A DNA stretch of 64,000 bases from Hemicordylus capensis (Eukaryota > Chordata > Lepidosauria > Squamata > Cordylidae). Location: assembly GCF_027244095.1 (NCBI RefSeq), contig NC_069669.1, positions 10,504,501 to 10,568,500 on the forward strand, written 5' to 3'. The position numbers and the translations under genes are program-made. Positions 40,201 to 55,200 of the stretch are shown piece by piece. Below the pieces are notes generated by a model. That model was not told the origin of the DNA. It saw only the letters and a list, made by a program, of their open reading frames with translations, and searched no databases. Within the stretch, counting starts at the first letter, position 1. Each line of letters begins with the position of its first letter.

Positions 40201-43200
40201 AACACGAAAGCTTACCACCTCCTAAACCACCATAATTTTGGTTTTGTGAAACACAGTTCTCTCTGTCTCCTGTCTCTTGGCAGCTACACAGCAACTGCTC
40301 TCAACTCTGCTGCTAATAGTTTGGGTTAACAGCCTCTTTTTGTGCTTTGATTCCTGCCAATGCAAAACCCTGTTTCCGGCCCCTCCTAAACAGGTCGTCA
40401 AAGGTGAACAAGGCCCTTTTAATTTACTGCCAGCCATCAGAAAGCTAGTTAGCCTGACAGAGTTCCGCTAAAGTAATCCTAGTACAATATCCAGCTTTAA
40501 AGTTAGAAGGGCAAACTCAACAACACACACCAATGCTCCGAACTGCTACTATCAGCGACCGGAAAAAAGGTAACTGCCTTCTTGGAAGTGCAGCTGCTGG
40601 CTAGCAAGGCAAGTGAACCAAATTGTTGGCTAATCTACTTTGATACCTTTGGGGTGTGTGGGATGCTCAAAGTAGGGGGAAGCAGACTGCAGCTCCCTTC
40701 AGTCAAGTGGAAGCTATCTGTTTCCCCAATTTAAAATATTTATATCCTGCCCCCCACCTGCCACACCTTCAGTAGAATGTTGCTCAGGGTGGTTCATAAA
40801 GTAAAAATAATAATAATGGGGGTTTAGAAGCAAGAGTGGGATGAGGACAAGAAGCCCAGCATGAGAAAATGGGGGTTGTAGAAGGAGGGAGGGATTCCAA
40901 ACTAGCTGCCGTAGCAAAGGTGTCAAGAGAAGTGTCAAGCAAGGAAAAGGAGCAGACATAGAAGAGCAAGGAGACAGGGCAAGGGTCTTCACCTTCCAGC
41001 CTCTTGCTAGGCACCCACCCATCCCCAAATCCTGGAGTCAAGCCTTCTAGGAAGGAACCTTTAGTATGGGCATGGCCCCAGATTTCTGGAACCCACCGCA
41101 CAGTACTTCCTTCCTTCTACAGCACAGTGTCTAACGGTCACTTCCACCAGGAAACACACAAAAGGCACAAGTCACCTCGCTGACACTTGGGGGCCATTTG
41201 AAGCCAGCCACGGTCCCAGTCATCATCCTCTTCACTGTGCTCGATTCAGGGATTGTCAGGTCCTGTGGGAAAGAGAGGAGACTGATCAAGACCATGCGCA
41301 GCAAAGAGCAACATAAGGAAAATTCTGGAGGCACCACGAAGCACTCTTCTCCTAGACATTCCTCAATGTCCTCCTTGGAAGAGGCCCCTCTGAAAGAGGA
41401 ACGCCTCTCCGAGAAGCAACTGGCTTGCAGAATAGCATGTGAAAGACCCACAGTGGGAGCGAGAGTCGCAGGGCTGCAGAAATCCACTAGTCTACTAGTC
41501 CACGATGAGTGAAAGGAGTCCCAATGAGCAATGTACCAACACAGCTCGACGAATAAAATGTTTTGCCTGGCTGAGCCAACATTTCCTCACCCCTGGAGAT
41601 TGGTTTGGGCTGGTTAGCAGAGAGGAGACCCCCATGTGTGAGCAGGGGGTGAATGGTGGGGGAGGGTCAATCCACATGCCACTCCACAGTATTCCTTGTA
41701 ACAGGGATTCCCAGATGTTGACTACAACTGCCATCCAAAGGTTACTGCAGCTGGGGATGCTGGAAGTACTAGTCAACAATATCTGGGCATCCCATACAAG
41801 GAACATTGACCACAAGGACTTGGAAAAGCTTCTTCAGTGGATGCCCCCTAATTGAGAAGATTCACTTCCCTGGATCCTCCACTAAAGTCTGACCCGTGTA
41901 TGTGCTGATGGCAATGGTAAACCCTTCTTGTATTCTACCAAAGACAACCACAGGGCTCTGTGCTCGCCACGAGTCGACATCGACTCGACAGCACACTTTA
42001 CTTTACCTTTAGTTTGCCAACCACATAGCATGCTTTTTGTTCTTCCAGGCCAGAATCAAAATGACAGTTTTACTATCCCATACCATTCAGATACACCCCT
42101 CCAAAACAAACCAACAGACAGTAAATACATATGCCCTGAAAACAAGAACTTTAAAATATGTAAAAGAATAGTATGAACTTCAAGAAAAAGAGCTAACAAA
42201 CCCCAAATGCTATGGCAAGTCACTCCTTTATGTCAAAAAGCAGGGAATTGCTTTGAGTATTAGTGCTACAATATTAGAATGACTTTTCCTTTAACACCAA
42301 GGTTTAAACCCCAGAGAGATAACGAAGATCAGAATCACAACTCTGAACTTGAAGAGGTAAGAAAAAAGTATTGTGCACCATTTGTCTAGGAATGAATGGC
42401 GGGTAATTCTACTAAATTTCAGTTATTGTGTGATCTTATCTTATATGCTTCTTAATAGTCTTCAGGTTCAGTTGCCTGAGGAGCATATCCAATCCAGTGT
42501 TAAGGATGACGGCAGCAAGATGAACAGTAGGAGGTTCCAACTCCCTTCAAGAGGGCAGAGCTAGCTAGACTCAGCTCGCAGACATTTCCAAGGATGGGAC
42601 AGACCACCAAAAACAAAAACCACACCCATGCATAGAGAAAACGAAGTCTTCTGGCTGGACCATTCACTTCTAGGAGAATTTTTTCACCCTCATCCATACT
42701 CAACTCAAGCTACTGGCCCTTACCCCCGTCTGGTAATACTGGAGAAAGGGTGGTCATCCAACCAAACATACAAATGAGATGGAGATGTTAACACGGGATG
42801 TCACATGACTACTGACGATGCGCTGCTCTTCGAGGTTCCTTCACTAGTGTGCCACAAGATGGAAAAATGATATACTCCTTGATGATTTCCCAGAAAGAAA
42901 TGAACAGGTTCTGCTCAGGGAAATGTTAAGCAAGAACCATTCCACAAGGACCAAACAAATAAGGAGTTATGGCTGCCAAAATAATGAAGTTGGCTGGTAG
43001 ACTCTTGAAGGGTTAGAATACATATTCCAAAATGGCCACCACAGGGAAGCTGCTCGGTTGGCTGTTAGAGGTTTACATTCCACTGGACCAGCTCACAGAG
43101 CTTGGGCAGAGATGCGAAACACCAACCTTCTCATCTTTGGGGGGGCGACCTCGTTTCCGGGGGCTTTGCTCATACGTCCTCTTCAATGGGGACTTTGAGC

Positions 43201-46200
43201 CACGCTCCGAGGAGACTGAAGACACTCTCTTCTTCGGCTTCCCTTCAGTCAGCCCGGCTTTGCGTTTCTTCTCTCCCACGGACTGCTTGCCTCTCTCTTC
43301 ACTAGAATTCCGCCGGTTCTTCTCTTCAGTGGAGTTATGAGAAGACGCCTGAGAGATTACAGAAGGATGAAGAAAACGAGGGCCATGAGCCGATGAGGAG
43401 TCTAGCCAGACATTGGACGTATGCCAAGGCCCCTGAGTTAGGGTTTATACAGGTGCAAGCTGCTAGTTAGGGGAACTGACAGAGAGGCAAAGCACAGACC
43501 CACATTAGGAGGAAGAGGGGATTCTGATTCTATAGAGCACAGCAAGTGTTTTCCAAGGCTGGCAGACCAATTGACCGGGTCTGCTTCAGTTCACCTTAAG
43601 CAAATTAGAGGCAACTGTGGAAGTTAACCGCTTTACAAATGCAAATGGAATCCTAACCTCTGTCTCACCTCCACTAACAGAGCAAAATAGCAGCAGGAAA
43701 CTCTCTCAAACACTACTACAAAGGACCGGAGCCCTTAGGGGGAAAACAGAGATTATCTCCAAATTCAGTCGTCAGGGCTTGGAAGCACTTACCTGGTCCT
43801 TGCCTTTGGCTTTCTTGAGGAATTCTTCCACAGCATCCACAGCCTGCTGAAATCTCTTGCCCTTATTAATTTTGATCATTTCCTCTTTGTGAGCATGGTA
43901 AGGCTTCAGCTGCTCCACTTTAATCCAAGCACTAACAGGAGATATCAAAATGGTATTTGCCAGTCAAAAGCACATCAATATCACTCCCAGAGAAAACCAA
44001 CATGCAGTGCAATCCAATGTGTAAGCAAAAACCTAAGCCCTTGCTTTTATCCCAACAGCAAGTGCCAATTCCTCCCCCTATAGAAGGGGCCACCTGAGTT
44101 TTCTTTTAACACCAACCTTCATAGGCACTCCCACAAGCAACATAATGACCTGCACAAATGGCACCCTCCTTATACTCAGCCAATGATCCCACTGTTGGCC
44201 AACCTGCACCCTCAATGAGTTTTACAACTCTGCCAAAGAAGCAGCTGTGCAGACTTCCAACCCCACCCCAACTTAAAAAGGAGCCCTTTTGAGTGATTGA
44301 AGGAACTACTTTATAGTTCCAGTGAAGTTCATCTGGCTTTATCATTTTGTTCTTTTAGATGCCAGGTAAAGACCTTTTTGCTTACTCAGGCCTTTTAGCG
44401 TAGATTCAGGTTAAGTTTATTATTACAGCCTGAGACCAGAAAACAGGCAGACAATATTCAGCCAGGTGGACCAATGGTCTGACTTGACACAGCCTATGTA
44501 GGCCGAGCTAGCAGTGCAAACGTCGTACTATTTTCCAGCTTCTCTTCCAGCAACATGTTTATGGATAAGCATTCTCTTACCAACAGCATTTCTTATCCAG
44601 AGTTCAGACTCTGCTTTCTTGTTCCTGCTTGTTCTTTGCGGTGACCAATTTTGGCGATGGGTGGAGCGGCTTCATAGCTATTTTAGTTAAGTGCTACTTT
44701 GGATGAGCAACAGCCGGAGTGGTCAGAGCAGGAGTCACATGGGCGTGCTCAAAAACCAGCCATTTCTCAAGGTGGCAACCGCTGGAGGCAAGTTAAAATT
44801 TGCTCTTTTCCTTTGACCTTTTCCAAGCGGCTGTGTTTTCTAGGCATTTTGCTCCTTATGTAGAGCAAGGAATACACAACGCTCTCTTTTGAGAAACCTA
44901 CAGAATTCATTTTCTAATCCGATGGTGGTATTGGTGCAGCCTTTGGCCCAACTTGCTAGTTCCGAATATGCAAGAAATTCCACACACCAGGACAGTCCCA
45001 ACACACACATCTGTGCCCCAGCACCCTGTAGTCTATAGAGACTACAGTCTCTCAAGCTGGCATCATGTGAGCCGGCTAAGGATTTTGCCTCTAAATTTGC
45101 CGTGTGGGATACATTAAATGCTTTTTATTAAGGGCTTAGTCATCAGCATGACAGGACCACAATGAAGTGGTGTTTCTCTCTCCTACCTCCCCCCCACAAA
45201 TAATGCAGTGGAGTCTGACGGAGCTGTAAACACAGACGCTCAGCAAAGCAGTTTGGAAACTGGGAGCCAGATGAGGAAACAAGTCACTCTCCAACAGAGA
45301 TTCCCCCGATCTCCCTCCGAGAGCTTGAGCCAGGGTTTAGTGCTATACTCGCATTAGCTAGGATTCCTTTAATTAGGATCTGAAATCTCACTAGGGCAGC
45401 ATTCTACACTGTAAGGCCGGAGGGCCAGTGGCAGCTTCCATCAATCCTAAGCATGTCTCCCTGACTAATTGGGCCTCTGCAAAGCTCCGGCCAAAGCTGA
45501 AAACTCTGCACAGTCCCTCGGGGGCACCATGTGGAGCGGTCAGTTCTCACCGCCCCATGCTGTGCTTTGCCCATCAAATGGGAAACGGAGCCCCTGCATT
45601 ATCTTGGAAGGCGTGCACGCGAGCTCAGGTGGGGGGAAGAGTCTTAAAGGGCACTGCCAGCACTGAGAAAAACACAGCATAGTGCAGAGGTCAGCAGAGT
45701 GGGAAATGGCTCTTACACTCAGGGGTTGTTGTTTTTTTGCCAAAGTAGCCCCCACTTGCGAAACAGTGAAGTTCCCTGCACGAGGGAGGTGGCACTTGCA
45801 TTCCAAAGGCCTGCTTCCAGTTTGCAAGGGATGGTTTGCAGGGAGCCAATTAAAGGTAAAGTGTGCCGTCAAGTCGATTTTGACTGCTGGCACCCACAGA
45901 GCCCTGTGGTTTTCTTTTGGTAGAATACAGGAGGGGTTGACCATTGCCTCCTCCAACACAGTATGAGGGGATGCCTTTCAGCACCTCCCTATATCACTGC
46001 TGCCCGATATAGGTGTTTCCCCATAGTCTGGGAAACAGACCAGCGGGGATTTGAACCAGCAACCTTCGGCTTGTTAGTAAAGTATTTCCCCACTGCGTCA
46101 CTTAAGGCGCCGGTTAGAACAGTGGAAAGTGGCATTAGCTTCAGTTCAAATCACAAGAAACCAGATACCACATTTCAAGGCCACAAACTTATGCATGCTT

Positions 46201-49200
46201 ACTCAGGAGTAAGCAGAACTGCCGATTCCAGCAGGGTTTCCTTCTGAGGAAATATGCATCAGATGTGGCTTTATGGCACTCTCCACCAATTGTTCTACCT
46301 CCTTTCTACAACTTATGTTTTGCTGTCTTGACTGCTGGCATGTGAGCTGAAAGTGCTGGTGAAAAGTCAACGTGGTAATAGATTAGAAAAGCACAGGATC
46401 TGAGAAGCCTCGCTCACCCCAATCCACTAGGAAATGGATACAAACCTCATTTTTAAATATGAGAAGTTTTTCATATTTTTAATTATGAGAAATTTTTAAA
46501 TATGAGAAGTCAAAGCATTTTCCAGCAGCAAAGTCTAAAGAACCGCCTTTGCTTGCACAGAACTCTGTGTGAGCACCAGAACCCTGTAGAGCTTTGGACT
46601 GAGGCCACTGTGTCCAAAATATGATGAAGAGGGATTTGTTAGGCTGAAGCACAACACCTCGCTCCTGGGATTCAATGGCCACTCCCACAAAACTATCTCA
46701 TTCGAGCTATCATTGCCAGTTTAAAGATCTTGCTAATAATTAATGCAAAAGCATCTCTAGACTTGAAGCTGGCTCAGGACACACAGCAAGTGTTACATTA
46801 CTGCAAGGAAACAAGAGTAATGCAAGCCTTGCTAGTTATCCAAGGCCACCTTGCAGGACAAAAACATCTTTTCCTACGTGCAGGTACCTTATGACTGCAC
46901 AGGACATCCATTGCTTAAAAAAAAAGAGGGGGGGAAAGAGATGGGAATATATCGCAGTAGGACGGCCCAGTTCCTATGGAGAAGATCTTACAGCAGACAG
47001 TGCTCACGCTTGCAGTCACCCATTCAATTGCAAACCAGAGTGGACCCTGCCTAGCAAAGGAGACCAGTCATACTTGCTACCACAAGACCAGCTCTCCTGC
47101 CCAACTATCTCACAATGCAAAGTTTGCCTCCGAGAAGACAAAATATTTATACAATTGGGCATTAAGGCAGGCCTGACTCCTACACAGTACACACAATATT
47201 GAAATAAGGCCCGACCCATGTGAAGTTATTAGTGCTACATGTTGGCTTGGTTTATATTATTCTTTCATTACCCATTGTTCTCCTCTATGGTCTATTACAC
47301 CAACTGACAGTTTTTACTGGCATATATTAATAATTTTTCTAGTCACTGCATTAAAATTTCTTCATGTGTTTTGGTATTATTTTATAGCACTTGTCATAGC
47401 TGCATTTTGTGTGCGGGGCCTGAAGGCAGGACAGATGTATTTGGGAATTCAGACAAAATCAAGTCCCTCCACCAAACACATAGGGATGTGTGCATGTGTG
47501 TGAATGCACGCACGCACATGAGAGAGAGAGAGAATGAACTTCAGTTTGGAACATAATGCCCCTTTCCAGGTTTGCTTTTATTTCTTGTTTTATTCAGATT
47601 GGATCTTTTGAACACCAGATTTCCAATCATGTGACTTTAAAGTTCTGAAGAGCAGAACATTAATCTTGATTTTTAAAAAAAAAACTTATGTCAGAGAGAA
47701 ACAAACGAACACACTTCACATTTTGAGAGTTTTACCAAAAAAGGTTTAACTGTAAAGATGTTGGATTTTGTTTCTAAAATTCACATCTCTACAGACATTC
47801 AATGATAGGCATGGAATCTATTTCAGCACGTATTTGGCTTCTGAGATTTCAGAAGATACTGTCCACACACACACTTTCAAGCATATCTTTGCAAACTGTA
47901 GGCAACTTATTTTTTTTTTTAAAAGCAGCAAGTCACAATTCTTGGGACACCTGAATTCTGCTCCCAGTGCCAAATTCTATGCTTTGCAAGAACCGTGGCA
48001 AACGTGGTCTATCCCTTCTATATAAGGAGGGGAAAGCAGCTCTTGGGCTACATTATGAATTCCTCTCTGGATACAGCATCATCCAACAGGCATGAATAAC
48101 AAGTTTCTTAGGACTACACTCTTTGCCTGACCTCCTCCACCAGATGATAGGGTTTTTCCAAGCCTAAACTACACACTGAAACAGATTTGTTCAATAGCAT
48201 CGACCTTTTCACCTGCAATCTGTTCACTAATCTATGATGGGACTAAACAGCATTCTAGACAGCCGACCCACTTTTCAAAAGCCTCCGTTGTAAATAAAAA
48301 CCGTGTGTGAGCGTCGCTCCACCTTGCTTGCTTCTCCAACCCTCACCTATTGCTTTCCCGGAACCACCTAAAAATCAGGACTGGCAACCATTTTCAAGTG
48401 CTGACAGGTATGGCCCAATCACTACAAGACATATAGCATGCGTTCTGAAAATAAGTAATCCCTCAGCAGGGTGGATAGAGAGAGATGATTTTTAGAGACT
48501 TAAATTCCATTTTTAAGAAGTGTGGGCTATAATAGGTTTCTCTATTAAATATGACCTTGTTTAAAATGAGATCTGAAGTTAACCCAAGCATATCATCTTC
48601 TGGAACTGAATTTTATGAAAAGCTGCTTTTCTTTGTAAAGAAACTACAGTGGGGTGGGGGAACCATTTGCATCAGGCATCGAACAGCACATCATGTCATG
48701 TGCTTCAGCTACATGGCACTGGGGAGTCACCAAAGGCCCATCTGGGCAAATGTTTACTCCTGTTATCTGCACTGATCTCATAATTCTTTCTGTGACCGCC
48801 ACAATCTTTATTCTGAAAGGAACAGCCGCAAAATGCTTAGCCTTTCTTTGTAGGGAAGGTGTTCCCATCTCCTAGTTGTCTTAATTGCTCTTTTGGGGGG
48901 GGTGGGGTTAGCTTTTGCAGTGCTAGGACAACCCTTCCAAAATTGGGGGGTGGGGGGAGAGTGGGCAGTCTGAAACCGTGCACAGCATTTCAAAAACGCC
49001 GCTACAACATTTACAGCGCGGCAGTCTGATACTGGCATTTTTATTTTCAGTTCCTGGCTTAAGAATTCCCACGACTGGATTTGAGTTTGCAAGTCAATTG
49101 CCAGATAAGCCTGCTTTCTCAGGTCCCCCCTGAACTTGAGTCATGTCAGCTGGCTTTCAGGCTGCCAACTTGGAGCAAGAGAGGATGGAACGGCAGCTGA

Positions 49201-52200
49201 GGCACAGAAACTCCACTAGCAGTTCACTCTTGGGGATGCAGCAAGAAGCCTGGATCAGTGTTCTCTCTAATGTTTTTCATCTCTGTGCAGAATGAGTTTT
49301 GTTCTGGGCGGCAGCATCAAGGCAGCATGTGCACACATGCATTTGGAGTGGGACCTTCCTGATTAAACCTGAGTGGGATCTAAAATTAACTGAGCGGACA
49401 TCAAAAAACATGTATGCACGCACGTGTGCATGCCTTAGAGGGAACAGACCTGGATCTCTGCCCTCCATCCCCTCATCAAAGTTGGAAAAAATAGCTGCTG
49501 AGCCAAGCTTTACATGTTCTCTTGCAGCACACCTACTTTCCATCTATGGCACAAAGAAGTCTGGATTGTGCAGGCTGACGGGGAGGAACAAGAAGAGGAT
49601 CTGGTGGTCCTGTTTGGGGGCAGGGATCTGGGGCTAGATGGGCTTTCAGTGCTACAAAGTGGCTCCCCTGCTAACTGAACAAAGAGTCGCCTTTTAAAAG
49701 GGTGATTCTCTTAATTGAGCAGGGGAGAGTGACTGGCCCTATCCAACCCCAGCACAGTATCCCCTGAGGGGCTGTTGCTAACCCTAACCTGTGCTAACTG
49801 GGCCAAAAGGCACCTTTTAAATGTAGTGATTCTCTTTATTTAGCAGGGGCAGAGCAACTGGCCCTGTTCACTCCAGCACAGCATTCCTCCAGTGACCATT
49901 GTTGGTGTCTATCTTATGTTTCTTTAAAGATTGTAAGCCCTATTTGTGTATTTATTATTTCTCTATATAAACCATTTTGGGGACTTTTGTTGAATAGCGA
50001 TATATAAATATCTGTCCTACATAAATATTCATATTCCCTTTTAATTGCATTGCCCCAATGCTTTTTGCAGCAACACCCAATATGAAAGCCCTACATCCAA
50101 ACTGTTGTAAATATCAACATGGACACATGTTGCCAAGTTTTCCCTCATCCTGAGGAGGGAAATTAACCCTTGATACAGAAGTCAAAAGGCAGCAAGACAA
50201 CTTTAGAAGCCCCGCTGACCGGGCACCTGGGCTTTTCTAGTCCTGACCGCATGGGCACTAGAGAGGTTTGGGCTGCTAGATGATGATTTTAACAATTGTA
50301 TCTGCAAGAAGTTATGAAACTGCAGTGTGCCAGCACAGAGTTTTTCCACAAAGGCCCTGAAGTTTAAATATAGATATTTCCCCCGGCAGAGAAGATATGG
50401 GTACATACTGATCTTCAGTCCCAAAAAACTTCACAAAGAAGCACTTCTTCCCACGAGGCTTCTTCAGGTCTTTAGGCGGGTTGACAATCTGAGAAGCAAA
50501 AACAAGAACCACTGTTGAAGAGGTTACAATGACCTCAATTTCCCACTGCTAAATATTTTCACGGCCCTCTATACACCATCTCTTGTACATTGTTTGAAAG
50601 ATTACAAGCAGCCTCACGCAAAACACCTTGTGACTAAAGACAGATTCATACTGGGAAGGCTACACTCTGCAAGTATGAATACGTGTTCCTGGCTGCCACT
50701 GAAAGCACATTGCTCCCCAAACAAAACCTGAAGAGGTATTGGAAATTCCATAGTCCAATATTCCCATGTGGAGCTCCGGCTTGCTCTGTACTGGAATAGT
50801 AGTCCCCTTAGAGGACAAAGTTAATGCTCCAAATTCGGACTATTAGACACAAAAATTCTCAGACTTACAAGTATTCAGTGTGTCATGGCTTCAAGGTTCT
50901 GGGTCTCAAAGGTACATGTTTGGGGGTGCACTCCCGAATTCCCCATTTGAACAGAAAGGAGTACAAATGTCCTCTTTCTAATTTTTCTAGTATTCAGAGT
51001 GCCTCAAACTATGTACATACCAGATTTTAAAGGTTCTGGTTCCTCAGGAAGTACCCCAACATTTTTGATACTGCAGTTTGCAATATGTGTGTGTGCACTG
51101 TGCCGTTTGTATCATCTGGAGTCATATCAATCACTTCGACGCTAAGCTTAGTTGGTAGTTCTGCAAATAAGCTCAGCTTCCCTTCCCCAGCATCAGAATA
51201 GAATGCATCTCTCTCCAGAGTAACCAATTTATTCCAAGGAAAATGCAGCAAAAACTTAACAGAATCACTGGAAGTAAATCCAGCCGTGTGTCGCAGCCAC
51301 CAACCATTTCTTGGGTTTCTCTCAGAGCAAGGACCTGGAAATCCTGCGCTAGAGACCCTATTTCAGTAATGAAGCAGAGGATTTTACCAAGAGATTAAGG
51401 GGGAGGGCTTCGACTGTTGGATTCCCACTCAAGGGCTATGTGCGAGAATCAATGCCATGGTTACTGCAATTTTGTTTCTACCAAGATGTGCTGCTACAGT
51501 GACTGAGAAGATGAGCTGACAGCTCTGCTGAAGGACAATCAAAGCCAAATAATGACGTAAGATGCAGGAACATGCATCTCCAAGGCACAAACACCACTTT
51601 GGGGACCTTCCCCCCTTTAAAGTAAATTTGGCTGGACAGATTGATCACCGCAAGCTCCTCAACCACCCACATAATAGTTTTGATACAAAAGGCCAAGCAC
51701 AAAGGTTTGTACCAATGTGGCATAACCTAGCATGGTCAATTCATAGGATCAGGCTCTACCTCTCATTTTTTTAAAAAGTGCCAGGACTTACTTACAGATA
51801 AGGGGGGGGGGGGAGAATGAGTGCCTGTTTCATGGAAAGAGTAGCAAGACCACCTAAATTTGCCTACATTGCTTTTTCTTAATCCAAGCTACTGAACTGA
51901 GAAATGCACAAGGGCTTTGATGCACATTTTGGATTAGGTATTAACAGAAATATCTTCCCTCAACATGAAGAGGAAGATCCCACAAGATAACCCAAGCGAA
52001 CACGAGAATCCACTGAAGAAACTCACCTTTCCTGGCCAAGGAGGATATCGGCCCAGCTTCCCCCTATGGAAAAACCAGAAGTCAGCTAATGGTTATCAAA
52101 CAAAGGAGCAACTCTTCAACATCTTTCCACTACACAGTACTACTAGAAGAAAAAACCAAGAACTATTTAGTGAAAGAAAAGTGGGACCCAAGACATCACT

Positions 52201-55200
52201 CCTCTCAATGAAGAACATACAATCAGATCTCCTTCCCTGAGCCGAGGTGGACTCTCGCTAACACCTGCATGGATACAGTTCCTCCCTGGGATAAGAAGTC
52301 TTGCAAAGTAGCCCAGAAACGGTTATTAGCCCCCACACCATCCAAGGAGACCACCTGCCCACCTGTTAGTCATTTGAGGCCTTACAGTAAAACCACATAC
52401 ACAGATCCAACTGACTTTAGTAAAGCTTCTTAACCAGAGTTCCCTCTAACATGGATTCCCAGATGCTGTTGATTACAACTCCCATAATCCTCAAGCAAAA
52501 GCCATTGCAGCTGGGGATTCTGGGAATTGTAGTCAACAACATCTGGGAGTCCCTGCTCGAGGCAACACTGTTCCTAACCAACCTCATTTGGGTAGTGGTC
52601 CTTTTCCAGTCTTCCTAGCAAGACCATTCATTGCTTTCATTTTTAACTTCAAATTAGTACAAATGGCTTCAGGACTAAACAATCTTGAATCTACTAATTG
52701 AACTACACATGTATTCCCTGGGCAGAGAGTGGCAACTCCTTCAATGAACTACTTTTCAGATTAAAATAATTATCTCCTGGGTCAATCTAGCACAGTACCT
52801 CTCAATAGCAACGGCTGCAATGCCCAAAGCTAAGGAGCAGGCCACAATTTTCATATAAAGAGCATTGCTATGTAGGGAAAAATATTTAAACCTGTGTACA
52901 TCATCACACATGAAAGAAATCACACAGGCATATTCTGGCCCAATTACAGGTGTCCCCAAGCTGCAACACAAAGTAGCACTCAAACACGCAATCATGGCGA
53001 AACAGACATGTAATTTCCAAGGCAAAAGCCGTACACAAGTTTTGCTCACACTTCATGTGAAGATTCATTTAGAGATCAAGAAATGTTCAATTCACGCCCT
53101 ATCAAATTCTTTTGTTGCGAAAACCATCACGTCCCTTCCTCACAGGAAGGGGGGGGGGAGAGATTTGTCACCTAATCACACAGAGTCAGCAAACCCAATG
53201 CTTACATAACCAGCATGGTTTTACATGAAAGCAGAGAATTTGTCTGCAGCTGGCACTATATAAATAATCATTTATCTCCTCAGAATTCAGAACAGAAATA
53301 GCTTCAAGAGAAGATTCTATAGACAACACACCCAAGACAACATGACAGAAGCATTTTATTGTAAACATCGCAGATCAAGATATTGCTTGGATTCACATTC
53401 TCCCAAGTATAACTTATCTTTCAATGCCTCGCGTAAGATGGCCATGCAACTTGACTTTGCCTAAGACTGGTTTTTGTGTTCAACACAAAAGAATTCATTG
53501 GCCCTGGCTAAAGCCAAGCTCAGAGATCCTGCTAAATCATGGTTATGCCACAGCGTGAGCCTGGAGCTCATGCACGAGAGGAGAAAATTTGTAGCTGCCG
53601 CTTGTGACTGAGCAAAAATTAGGATTTTGTCACACTGCATCTGAAACTCGCAAGTCCCAGCTCCTTCTAGCCACAGTTAAGCTAGTACTGACTACTCACC
53701 CACCCACTGCTCGTGTAGTCCCTTCGGGCGCCCTGCTTGCAGAACTGGAAGACCTTGTGGGATAGATGCAGACCATGAGCCTCGTGTTGCCAATCACAGC
53801 CACAGAATGTCTCATTACAAAGGCCCCAACAGTGGCTGTACTCAAAGAGGAGACCAAGAAGCACATCTGACTTTTGACAGTTCCAACCAAGACACTCAAA
53901 CCTGCTAAAGAAATCCCACTTTTGTAGCACTGGTATCAGCTGACAACCCTGTTCCACTGATGCTCTCATTACATTAGTAACTCTTCCGCTTCTAGCTCTG
54001 GACTTGCTCTCCAACTCTACTAACTTCATAGATAAGGACTAGATCCCTCTGCAATGGCCTCACATAAGAACAAGATTTGAGATTCTTGAGCCTTGTTAGG
54101 TACATAGCGATGAGGTGGTCAATATGTTGCTGTATATGGGGTTGGATTTGAAAAGGGCTCGGAAAACTGGTCCAAAATAGGGCTGCTAGATTATTAGCTG
54201 GGACTAGGCATTTTGATAATATGACACTAGCGATTTGTCACCGGTGCTGGCTCCCAGTCCATTTCTAGGCCCAATTCAAAGCACTGATTTTAGCTTTTAA
54301 AGCCCTTAACATTGGGGCCTGGGGGCCTAAACGAGTGCCTTGCCCCAAACATCCCTGCCCAGATCTTAAGAACCTCTTCTGAGACCCTGCTCCAAGGACC
54401 TCCACCAAATGAAGCAAGTCAGTTGGCTACTGGAAGATGACATCTTTCAGCAGCAACACCCCATTATGGAATAGCCTTACCCCCGCGAGGTTCGTCTGGC
54501 GCCATCATAATGGTCTTCAAGGTTCCAACTGAAGACTTTTTTATTCACCCAGGCTTTTTAAAACTTAAGTTCATAGCTTTGATATTTTGAAGTTTTATTT
54601 GTGTTCTAAGTGTACAGAGTTGTTTGGTTTTGTCGGGGGCTTTGTTTTGCAAGTGCCAAGAGAACCTTTGTTATGGGTCAGCTATAAAGGTATTACTACA
54701 TGTCACACCTTTTGATGGATCAGCTTCTGTGTGGTTCTTAGTCACAATAAGACTGCAAGAAGTCAGAAAATCAGAAAGAGATGGCCCTCTGAATCTCTAA
54801 CCTTGGCAAAACCTAGGTAAAGAACCTGCCTTGCATGCTGACTTTCAAAGAAGTTGCAGTCTGACCTGATGAGGTCAGGTCATAATTGAGTGAGATCATG
54901 CCATCCACTCATTCAGGAGAGTCTAATGTAGCCCAATTTATATTCCCTCTCCTAAAGTAGCAATAACCACACACCCCTTTGTGCCACTAATGTGCTGGAA
55001 GTGCTCCAAACTTAGGAAGGCACACCTGCTCTTAAGAGTAACTGCTTTATTTCCTTTAGAATCTGACCTGGAGTAACTGCCATACTGGTTTTAATGGGGG
55101 TGACATGAACCTCCATAGAAGTGGCACTTTCCATATTTGTATTTTAAAAGTCACGAACTTCTGACTTGCACAGTTCTTTTGACAGAGAAAATGCAATGCA

